Shown here: positions 1 to 7,715 of the stretch, in pieces
How positions within the stretch are numbered: position 1 is the stretch's first letter
Layout of the letters: each line of letters starts with the position of its first letter
Assembly: GCA_020073445.1 (NCBI GenBank)
Contig: JAIQFE010000016.1
Location: forward strand, 1-64,000
DNA: 64,000 nt
Source of the DNA: Terriglobia bacterium
Lineage (GTDB): Bacteria; Acidobacteriota; Terriglobia; Bryobacterales; Bryobacteraceae
Reading direction: 5' to 3'
Notes under the pieces: generated by a model
Database searches by the model: none
What the model saw: the letters and a program-made list of their open reading frames with translations, nothing else
Told to the model about the DNA's origin: nothing
Position numbers and translations under genes: made by a program

Positions 1-170
1 CGGCCTTCAACTTGTGGCGCATTCCAAAGCTCCGGGCCGCGGTGTGTTGAGCGGCGCTTCCGGGGCCCACTGAGAGGCCCGGTTGCCGACTGCGGGGGCG
101 CCTCGCGACGCCTCCTTCTGCCGGTAACAGTGCTCCCTACGAAGTGCCAGTGGTGTTCCCGGACGCTATT

Positions 171-443
171 TCAGCAAGCTCCTAGACCGCCGATTGGCGT
201 TTTTGCGTCATCACGTATTGGGGTAGAGGCTTTCCCGGCGAGACAATACAGGGCATCAATCCCACCGTCATTTGGATGGTCGGTTATGCCATATCTCACC
301 TGCTCATCCGTCAGGTTATATGCCTTAGTTATGTTCTCGACAACATAGTAAAGGAAAGGCTCCACATCCGTGAGGCCGGATGCCCTATCGCGCTTCCAAT
401 TGTCGAAATTGGTATTTAGCGCAAGGACTTCATGCTGACTCAT
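171..443 (-). pseudogene. AIPR-family (abortive infection) protein, N-terminal fragment
   Basis: The frame starts MSQHEVLALN behind a good ribosome site (AGGGAGG, about 7 nt upstream), so I place the start at 443 rather than at the upstream ATG at 473. It holds about 90 residues and then hits a stop. The segment VEPFLYYVVENITKAYNL followed by NDGGIDALYCL matches the N-terminal pattern I know from AIPR-type abortive-infection proteins: an F..Y helix, a tyrosine-rich helix, then a DGGID nuclease-like motif. Those proteins normally run to several hundred residues, so this is a remnant, with the last residues (about 80-90) out of register with the family. The remaining 170 bases to the window edge show no continuation in this frame. 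A frameshift further left cannot be excluded. The family call is by motif memory only. Confidence 0.5.
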
Positions 444-553
444 TGGACGCCCTCCCTGGGGAAGGACTAGCATACGCTACCACCGGCTGATGAGTCAACG
501 TAATTAGTACCCTTCTCAGGGAGAACCGGCCAATTTTGCAACCGTTCAAACCA

Positions 554-3500
554 CTAGAAGGTCAACCGAAGGACCGCTTGTCCGGACCGCGGTTGGGACC
601 CGGCGCCGCCGACGGTATTGATGTAGCCATAGCCGGCAGTGTACACGCCGCTAGAGGTCGTCGGAGACGCGTTAATGGTTGCGCCACCAGTCCCCTGGTT
701 GCCGGTCGCGGGCGCCGAGAGGAACAGCCGGTTGAAGATGTTCTGGAACTCGGCCCGGAACTGCGCGTTGAACCGCCTTTCCTTGCCAAAGGGGAAGTTG
801 CGCGCGAAACTCATTGATTCGGCGGGCTGCCTTTGCCAGCGGTAACCGTTGGTGAACGGAGCGGCCGTCCCCCACTGACCCGACGCCGGCTCGCTCCAGG
901 CTTTAGGATTGAGAACCAGCGTGGTCTGCGGATTGAAACATCCGCAGTTCGGATCGACCGCCAGCGGATTCACGCCGGCAACGCGGTTGTCCGGGTTCAT
1001 CGGAGTGCCGTTGAATCCTCCCTGCCGCAACAACTGGTTTATGAGCTGATTGGAGGATGACGGAGCCGAAATCAGAGCGCCATTCTGATAGCGCAGCAGC
1101 ACGCCAAGCTGCCAATCCCGCGCTATCTGGGAAACGACGCGAGCTCCCATGCTGGCCCCGGGCGTTCTGGGCGTGGTGTAGGAGCCGGAAACGACCAGGG
1201 AAACGGGTGGGACCAACTGGTTGAGCTGCTTGGCGAGCCCCGGGTTGAAGACGTCGCTGATGACCGGGTTGTACGAAAGGAAGATCGGCGCCTCCGATCC
1301 CGCACCAAGGTCCGTGGCGTGGGCCCAAACGAATGAGGCTTGTCCGGAGAGGCCATGCGAGAAGCGCTTGGTCACCTTGGTCTGGAGCGAGTCATACCAG
1401 GTCTTCCCGGATGGAGGTCCTAGAAATGAGCTCGGACCACCAGACGCCCACTGCGGTACCGGACGGATTTGCTGGTTGACCGTTTGATTCGGCGGCATCC
1501 CGGGGTAAGCCGGGGTAAATCCACGTGCGATGGCTTGCGGAGAGCTGATCAGGCTGGTGAGTAAATCGAGATCCGCCTGATTGTTGCGGCTGAGCCCGTA
1601 ACGCGCCAGAATCTGGTCATTCAGACAATTACATTGGTACGTGTCGAGGCCTTGCGCGGACCACCACACTCCCCGATTGGCCACATACGAAACATCGAGG
1701 ACGAGATCCTTTAGCAGTTCACGCTGAACACCCGCACTCCACTGCAAGGTCCGCGGCGGCCGGGCGCTCGGATTGAAGATCGTGTTCGGGGAAGACGGCG
1801 GCAACAGCCCGGCCGTCAATATTGGCTGTTTGCCCGGATCAAAATTCGGCCACGTCACATTCGGGTACGGGTTGTTTTCGAAAGCGCCCGTAGCCGGAGG
1901 GAGCCCATAACCGAGGGAGTTGAAGGTATAGTAATCAGCCAGGCTGTATTGCAAGCCGTTGGGGGTCTGAACCACGCCATACGTGACGCCCGCGCCGGCT
2001 CTTAGCACTGTCTTCGTGTCGATCTGGTAGGCCGCTCCGAGACGCGGACCGAGGGCCCAGGGGTAATTGTGGGAGAAGTCGCACTTGCAGCTGGCTCCGT
2101 AGAGGGTGGCGCCCAAACGGCCTCCTACAGTCGGATTCGGCGTGGAGAAAGAGGCAATCGGCATGCGGCCGTACTGCTCCGTCAAATAAGTCTGGAAATC
2201 GTACCGCAGGCCATAGTCCAGTGTCAGCTTCCGGGTGACCTTCCACGTGTCTTGGAAGAACAGCCCGAAGCTGTGCTGCCCCGTCTTCGTCTGGGTGTTC
2301 GGACTGATCTGAATATCGTCCGGCAAGCCCAGCATAAAGCTGGCGTAACTGAAGCCGGTGGGAACAGCAAAGTTGAGAGGCTGGAGATTCTGCCAGGGAT
2401 CGCTGGTTTCGGCATTGTTAATGCCAAAGGCCCCATTGGCCCGCCATCCGCTTCTCTCGGGATATCCGTCAATCGTAAGATCACCGCCGTACTTGAACGA
2501 GTGGTTCCCCTTGACCCAGGTCAAACTGATGTTAGCCGTCGACTTCTCCTCCCAGAGGAAGGCAACGAAGGCGGGACCGATTCCACCGAAACCCGGCCCA
2601 CCATACCCGCCGCTGATGAAGTTCTGCAGGCCTGCGGCGATGTTCGTCCCAGCCGGGTTGCTGCCGTCGAAGAATCCGCCGATGGAGGGGAAGCGGTTGG
2701 GCTGGAAATAGCCCTTCATGCCAAGAGAACCTTGGTCGAAATTCGGATAGTCCGTCGGCTGATACTGCTGGATGTAACCGACGCCTATGTGCAGCAGCAG
2801 GGTTGGCCTGAGGGTCTGATCATAATTGACCCGCGTGGTCACGTTCCGGTTGGAGGTGGGGGCGGGGGAATTGTACGCTTGCGTGACGCTGTTGGCATTA
2901 GGCGAATTCGACAACAGCCGCGAGAAATACCAGCCGAGCTTGATGGTCGGGCTGATGGAGTGATCGAGCTTATAGGACCAGTTGGTATCGTGCTTCCAGT
3001 TTTGGTACGCGGGCGCAAGGTAGTTGTTGATGATGCCGGGTTGGTTCGGAAGCGGGAAGAAATTCTGAATCTTAGTTGCTACCGGGTCGAACCTCGTGAG
3101 TGGAATCTGCTGGCCGGGGAAAGGGCTGCGGACCTGCGCTCCGTTCACGATCCTGTTTGTGTTGGGATCGAAGATCTCCCCAAAGCTCAGCGTCTGGCCG
3201 GCCGGATCAACCGCCGGCGCGCCAGTGACGGTATTTATAATCGCGGGGCTGAAAACGCAGCCGGGACCCGGGACATAAGCAAAACAACCGGATGTGGAAA
3301 AATCGCCAGCCCTGTAGGCAGCCGTAGGCACCGTCTGAATACTGTTGGCAGTTGTCCTGGTCTCCCGGAACTGCTCGAAATTGAAGAAGAAGAAGGTCTT
3401 GTCGTGGCCGTCGTAGACTTTCGGAATCGCGATCGGCCCGCCCACGGTGAATCCCCAATCGTTCCGGCGCACGGCGTTGCGGATGTGCTGGCCCGCTTTA

Positions 3501-4369
3501 TTCGGGCTTTGCGTGCCGGCATCGGTGAACGGCAAGCCGGCGTTCAGGGCTTCGTTCACGAAATAGTCGTATGCGCTGCCGTGCAACTGATTGGTGCCCG
3601 ACTTCATGGTGTAGTTGATTGCGCCGCCGCCAACTTGGCCGTACTCCGCGGCAAAATTACTGGTCTGGACATTTACCTCCTGGATGGCATCCACGCCGCC
3701 ACCCAGACTAAACGACTGGATCGCTTTCCAGATATTTCCGGTAGCCTCCTGGCCTTCGATGCGGATGGCTTCGCTGTTGCTCGGCAACCCGTTCACCACA
3801 ATCGCATTGTCAGTGGAAAAATTCACGCCGGGCAGTAGTTGCATGGACTGCAGGGGGTTCCGGATAGCGCCCATCTGGCCGGCACCGAACATGCTGCTGT
3901 AGTTTGTGTTGAGCACGGGAAGATCAGTCAGATCCTTTATTTCGACCAGATGGCTCACCTCCCCGCTCTCCGTCTTGAGTAAGGGCGCTGTATCCTGGAC
4001 GGTAACCACTTCCGTGTTGGCTCCGACCTCCAGCTTCACGTCTCTGCGCGTATCCACGGCGGCGACTACCTGCACATTCTGCTGCACGAACTTCTTGAAT
4101 CCCGTCACCGTGACTGAGAGTTCGTAGTTTCCTGAGGGTGCGGAAATCACGTAGTTTCCCGTTTCAGACGTGCCACCGCGATAAACAACCCCCGTATCGG
4201 TATTTTTGATTTCGATTTGGGCGCTCGGAACGACGGCGCCCGCGGGATCGGAAATAGTTCCGGTTATTCTGCCCTGGTTGGATTGCGCAAACAGAGCCGT
4301 TGCCATTAAAAATGCAAGCGCTATAAACTTCCCCGACATCCTGCGTCCCACTATAAAGGCGAAATGCAT
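554..4369 (-). CDS. TonB-dependent receptor, carboxypeptidase-regulatory-like N-terminus (Oar type), copy 1
   Basis: An outer-membrane receptor of 1271 residues, expected to import or bind large ligands using TonB energy. A signal peptide covers about residues 1-28 (hydrophobic core ending ALFAQ). A carboxypeptidase-regulatory-like beta-sandwich (GRITGTISDPAGAVV onward) covers about 32-115. A plug region with LLKTESGEVSH, an LLPGV element and a VVNGLPSNS/RIEGQ stretch covers about 130-240. The rest is beta-barrel with aromatic strands, ending in a C-terminal Phe (VLRLTF), the usual barrel-assembly signal. The start at 4369 has GGAGA about 8 nt upstream. It is very similar along its length to the receptor at 10298-14137 (shared blocks such as LTLDYGLRYD and QRQPAESMSFARN). 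No SusD-like partner lies next to it. The ligand is unknown; plant oligomers are an inference. Confidence 0.93.
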   Translation of the reverse strand: MHFAFIVGRRMSGKFIALAFLMATALFAQSNQGRITGTISDPAGAVVPSAQIEIKNTDTGVVYRGGTSETGNYVISAPSGNYELSVTVTGFKKFVQQNVQVVAAVDTRRDVKLEVGANTEVVTVQDTAPLLKTESGEVSHLVEIKDLTDLPVLNTNYSSMFGAGQMGAIRNPLQSMQLLPGVNFSTDNAIVVNGLPSNSEAIRIEGQEATGNIWKAIQSFSLGGGVDAIQEVNVQTSNFAAEYGQVGGGAINYTMKSGTNQLHGSAYDYFVNEALNAGLPFTDAGTQSPNKAGQHIRNAVRRNDWGFTVGGPIAIPKVYDGHDKTFFFFNFEQFRETRTTANSIQTVPTAAYRAGDFSTSGCFAYVPGPGCVFSPAIINTVTGAPAVDPAGQTLSFGEIFDPNTNRIVNGAQVRSPFPGQQIPLTRFDPVATKIQNFFPLPNQPGIINNYLAPAYQNWKHDTNWSYKLDHSISPTIKLGWYFSRLLSNSPNANSVTQAYNSPAPTSNRNVTTRVNYDQTLRPTLLLHIGVGYIQQYQPTDYPNFDQGSLGMKGYFQPNRFPSIGGFFDGSNPAGTNIAAGLQNFISGGYGGPGFGGIGPAFVAFLWEEKSTANISLTWVKGNHSFKYGGDLTIDGYPERSGWRANGAFGINNAETSDPWQNLQPLNFAVPTGFSYASFMLGLPDDIQISPNTQTKTGQHSFGLFFQDTWKVTRKLTLDYGLRYDFQTYLTEQYGRMPIASFSTPNPTVGGRLGATLYGASCKCDFSHNYPWALGPRLGAAYQIDTKTVLRAGAGVTYGVVQTPNGLQYSLADYYTFNSLGYGLPPATGAFENNPYPNVTWPNFDPGKQPILTAGLLPPSSPNTIFNPSARPPRTLQWSAGVQRELLKDLVLDVSYVANRGVWWSAQGLDTYQCNCLNDQILARYGLSRNNQADLDLLTSLISSPQAIARGFTPAYPGMPPNQTVNQQIRPVPQWASGGPSSFLGPPSGKTWYDSLQTKVTKRFSHGLSGQASFVWAHATDLGAGSEAPIFLSYNPVISDVFNPGLAKQLNQLVPPVSLVVSGSYTTPRTPGASMGARVVSQIARDWQLGVLLRYQNGALISAPSSSNQLINQLLRQGGFNGTPMNPDNRVAGVNPLAVDPNCGCFNPQTTLVLNPKAWSEPASGQWGTAAPFTNGYRWQRQPAESMSFARNFPFGKERRFNAQFRAEFQNIFNRLFLSAPATGNQGTGGATINASPTTSSGVYTAGYGYINTVGGAGSQPRSGQAVLRLTF

Positions 4370-4441
4370 TGCACATCTCCTCGCTGTCTTGTGGCAGGTT
4401 CCGTCGTTTACCTGTAGTCCCGCCCAACAAAAGTTCTGAGG

Positions 4442-4470
4442 AGCATACTCCCTTAGAAAGCGGGCGTCAA
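4442..4470 (-). promoter_or_regulatory. Sigma-70-like promoter for TonB receptor 1
   Basis: On the minus strand TTGACG (4470-4465) is separated by exactly 17 nt from TATGCT (4447-4442), about 73 nt upstream of the receptor start. The -10 hexamer sits in GGAGTATGCTCC, a near palindrome. The same GGAGTATRCT core occurs at the promoter of TonB receptor 3. Confidence 0.55.
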
Positions 4471-4580
4471 TGGTCTTCGGGATGATAGTTGGTATCAGTA
4501 TTGTTGATGCACAAATCGCAAGGGGCCAGTCCTGAGGAATATCGGAGAAGTCGGGTGATCACGAGACCACCGACCACGCG

Positions 4581-5741
4581 TCAAACTTCGCCCGCGTGAG
4601 CCTCGGCGACAAAACCTTCGATCTCGAGATCGCCCAGCACGTCCTTCTTCGTGAACATGCGGACTTGGGATAAGCGGCCATTGCGCACCTTATTCACCCA
4701 TTCCGGATCGCCGATGAGGCTGCGCCCGACCGAAATCAAATCGAACTCGCGGTTGTTGAAGCGCCGCAGCAATTCGCTGAGTCCCGCTTCGCCGGTTGAC
4801 TTGGCTTCTTTGCCGAAGAAGTTGTCCATCACATCCGTATCCAGGCCAACGCTTCCGACGGCAATCACCGGGGCATCGGTCATAGACTTGGTCCACCCAG
4901 CGATGCCAAGATCCGACTCCGGCCATTCGGCGACCCAGAAGTAGCGTGCGGAAGCGTGAAACATGTCGACGCCAGCGGCGCGCAGAATCGTCAGCATGGT
5001 CTGAAGATCCTGCGGCGTTGGTGTAATGCGCGCGTTGTAATTTACTTCCTTCCATTGTGAGAAGCGAAACGCTATCGGAAATTGCTCACCCACGGCCTGA
5101 CGTATCGCCTGCACAATCTCTGCGGGAAACCGTACCCGAGCCCGGATATCTTCGCCGCCATAGCCATCGGTGCGCCGGTTCGTCTCCGCCCAAAGGAATT
5201 GGTCGAGAAGATACCCGTGACAAGCGTGAACTTCCACACCCGCCGCGCCAATCTCTTTGGCGGCCAGGGCTCCGCGGACGAAAGCTTCGCGAATCGCATC
5301 CAGGTCCTCCGTCGTGGCGGCGCGTCCGTTGGGCTTCCCTTCGTGAACCAGCCCGGAAGGGCTCAACGTGGGGAACTGAGAGTAGGGGCCATCGCCGCCC
5401 TCTTTCCGAACCGCTCCCTCATGCCACAGCTGCAGGAACATGCGGCCTCCGGCGCGGTTTACCGCCTCGAAGCAGCGCTCCCACGCGCTCATCGTCGCAT
5501 CGTTAATTCGACAGAAAATCGGCACCTGCGTGGAGGAAGGGTGATCGACAGCGCACGACTCGGTAATAATCAGTCCCACGCCGCCCTCTACCCGCTGCCG
5601 GTAGTATTCAGCCATCCGCGGCTGCGGCACGCCGTCGTCACACCACTGTCGCTGCATTCCCGGCATGACGAAGCGGTTCGGCAAGGTGATGCCCTTGATC
5701 GCAAACGGAGTGAATAGAGGTTCCAGATTTAAGTGAGCCAT
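4581..5741 (-). CDS. NADH:flavin oxidoreductase, old yellow enzyme family
   Basis: An FMN-dependent TIM-barrel oxidoreductase of 386 residues, likely cytoplasmic and reducing activated C=C bonds (enoates, xenobiotics). The N-terminus MAHLNLEPLFTPFAIKG aligns with the normal start of the family, so I use the ATG at 5741. An in-frame GTG at 5765 is possible, and neither has a clear ribosome site. Family hallmarks seen are LPNRFVMPGM near residue 25-35, VHACHGYLLDQFLWAETNRR (about 175-195; the usual first His/Asn pair is present as HACH), the DGYGG turn after it, and an ISVGRSLIGDPEW phosphate-binding segment near the C-terminus. The first His of the HGAHGYLL consensus is retained. It stands alone, transcribed toward TonB receptor 1 with about 210 bp between. 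The substrate is unknown. Confidence 0.92.
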   Translation of the reverse strand: MAHLNLEPLFTPFAIKGITLPNRFVMPGMQRQWCDDGVPQPRMAEYYRQRVEGGVGLIITESCAVDHPSSTQVPIFCRINDATMSAWERCFEAVNRAGGRMFLQLWHEGAVRKEGGDGPYSQFPTLSPSGLVHEGKPNGRAATTEDLDAIREAFVRGALAAKEIGAAGVEVHACHGYLLDQFLWAETNRRTDGYGGEDIRARVRFPAEIVQAIRQAVGEQFPIAFRFSQWKEVNYNARITPTPQDLQTMLTILRAAGVDMFHASARYFWVAEWPESDLGIAGWTKSMTDAPVIAVGSVGLDTDVMDNFFGKEAKSTGEAGLSELLRRFNNREFDLISVGRSLIGDPEWVNKVRNGRLSQVRMFTKKDVLGDLEIEGFVAEAHAGEV

Positions 5742-6456
5742 GGCCTGTTTCGAAGGTTCGGGCACGCCCTGCGCAACAGATATATTATCAACGCGGGCTC
5801 CGACGGATTTATCAGTGAGTCGTAGAGCGTAGACGAAATAGGCCCTACTTCGTGTGGCGAGATATCACTCAGCGGAACCTGTGGCGGTGCTTTGCGCTGT
5901 TTATTGCGACCGGATCGTTTTTTACGATCCCCGAGTGCGCCGCCAAGGCCTTTCCTGAGCCATTCACGACACCTACGATGCGCGCCCTTACCGTCGCGTT
6001 GGTGTTGGGGCGACGTTCCATTGGTTGTGGCGGGTCCCTGCCCGGCGCATGTTAGGCGCATGTTATTTGCTGGCGCTATAGACGGGGCGCCGGTCTTAAA
6101 GGCGTTCGCGGCGGAGTAACCTGCTACCTCGCGCTACTCGCCGTTCTGCATCACCACGGCCAACCAGCAATAACTGCCCTGCGTCTCCCAAGGACCCTTA
6201 CACGCCGCGGATCTCAGGAACGACAAACGTCGCGAATGCCGCCTTTGCCGAGATGCGCGAGATCTCATACGGATGGAGGATAGCCGACAACCCAGACTAA
6301 TCCGGCCATCCACCTGCATTTACTTCTGAGCGACGCTGGCGACTTCGATTGTGCAAGAAGTGTTCGCTTGGCCCCTTGTCCCCGCCTCAGCACACAGTGC
6401 CTCGGAGCGTGTGCCGCACTCCGGACCCAAAGTAACTTCCTAATGCGTGCGGAACT
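5742..6456. other. 715-bp gap without a supported gene
   Basis: Several short open frames exist on both strands, but none shows a recognisable domain, a plausible ribosome site or a composition like the neighbouring proteins. I see no tRNA, terminator hairpin of note or transposase remnant. The stretch lies upstream of the old-yellow-enzyme gene and downstream of the antiporter gene, so it must hold the former's promoter, but I could not pick one with confidence. Confidence 0.4.
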
Positions 6457-7677
6457 CTAAGATGCCGCGGTGCGCCGATACTCCTGCGGCAGCACGGCCT
6501 TCAACACGGGAGTCGTAATCGCAGTTGTCACCAACGCCATGATGACCATCATCGAGAATAGAGCCGGCGGTAGGAGCCCGAGGTCGAGGCCCACATTCAA
6601 GACGATCAGTTCTACCAGGCCACGCGTGTTTAAGAGAACTCCGAGCGCCAGGGCATTGCGAACGTCGAACCCTGTGATCCTGGCTCCCATGAATGCGCCG
6701 CCGACTTTTCCCGCAATCGCGAGCGCGATCACGAGCGCGGTCAGCCCAAGATTAACCCCCAGCGCCCCGACGTCCGTTCGCAGGCCGGTGTAGCTAAAAA
6801 ATAGAGGGATCAGCATCGTGGTGGCGAGTGGTTCGATCTTGGCTGCAACGGCGTCCCTTTTTGAGTCGCTGCGAGGCCAGATGACTCCCGCAAGGAAGGC
6901 TCCGAACAAAGCATGGAATCCGGCCAGCTCGGTGACGGAACTCGATAGAAAAACGAAGATGAGCATGACCGAAAGTTCGCTGGTAGCCGTGATCCGGCCT
7001 GTAAACCATCGAAGGGCAGGGCGAATTATGGCGAACATGCCTACAATGTAGGCCACCAGGATCACAAACGGACCAAGCGCCGAGGCTTCGCCAAGCATTG
7101 ATTGGTGAGCTCGGGAGATCGCTACAACCCATGCAAGAATGGACCACGCCAGCACGTCATTCAAGGCCGCACATGCGATCGCGATGTGCCCCAGTTTGGT
7201 CGCGGTCAGTTTCTGATCGGCAAGAATTCGCGCGAGCACGGGAAACGCGGTGATGCTCATGGCGATCGCGATGAGCAGCGAGAACGGCAGCATCGGTGAT
7301 GACGGGGCCAGGACGTGCAGCGGACGCGCCAGTGCCAGCCCCAGGGCAAATGGAACGACGATGCTGAGCAGACCCGCTAACCCAGCCACTCGACGCAGCG
7401 CGTGAACCTCTGTCAGATCCAGATGAAGTCCCACCAGGAACATGAACAGGACCAGGCCGATCTGGCTCAGCTCATTCAAGGCCGGCAAGCTCGCCGCGGG
7501 GAATAGCCGCGCGTATAAGCTCGGTGCGATCCATCCAAAGAAAGAAGGCCCCAACAGCAGGCCTGCGACGATTTCCCCGATCACCGGCGGCTGTCCGAAG
7601 CGGCCGGCGATTCCATGGAGCAAACGGCAGGCGGCGAGAATTGCCGCGGTTTGCAGCAGCAGGAGAACCAGAGTCAC
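6457..7677 (-). CDS. Cation:proton antiporter, CPA2 (Kef/NapA) family
   Basis: An integral inner-membrane antiporter of 406 residues with about 12 hydrophobic segments and no cytoplasmic TrkA-N domain, so a short NapA/Kef-core form. The N-terminus carries the family pattern GQPPVIGEIVAGLLLGPSF (about residues 28-46). The ion-binding acidic pair reads Asn-Asp in ALNDVLAW, where electrogenic NapA-type members have Asp-Asp; an ND pair is associated with electroneutral exchange in related families (known), so stoichiometry may differ (inference). It ends with a basic tail. The start is GTG at 7677 with no strong ribosome site. The multihaem cytochrome gene ends 38 nt upstream on the same strand, so the two may be co-transcribed. 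Confidence 0.9.
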   Translation of the reverse strand: MTLVLLLLQTAAILAACRLLHGIAGRFGQPPVIGEIVAGLLLGPSFFGWIAPSLYARLFPAASLPALNELSQIGLVLFMFLVGLHLDLTEVHALRRVAGLAGLLSIVVPFALGLALARPLHVLAPSSPMLPFSLLIAIAMSITAFPVLARILADQKLTATKLGHIAIACAALNDVLAWSILAWVVAISRAHQSMLGEASALGPFVILVAYIVGMFAIIRPALRWFTGRITATSELSVMLIFVFLSSSVTELAGFHALFGAFLAGVIWPRSDSKRDAVAAKIEPLATTMLIPLFFSYTGLRTDVGALGVNLGLTALVIALAIAGKVGGAFMGARITGFDVRNALALGVLLNTRGLVELIVLNVGLDLGLLPPALFSMMVIMALVTTAITTPVLKAVLPQEYRRTAAS

Positions 7678-7715
7678 TTAGTGAATGTAACCTGAGTTGC
7701 GCTGAAATTTCGCCG

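Noticed and set aside
2069-3838. Plus-strand 589-residue open frame inside TonB receptor 1
   Set aside because: It is antisense to a receptor with clear signal peptide, plug and barrel. Its translation is Arg/Gly/Val-rich without domains, as expected from high-GC third positions on the coding strand.
5742-6456. Frames of 60-110 residues on both strands in the gap before the antiporter
   Set aside because: No domain, no ribosome site, odd composition. Left unannotated.
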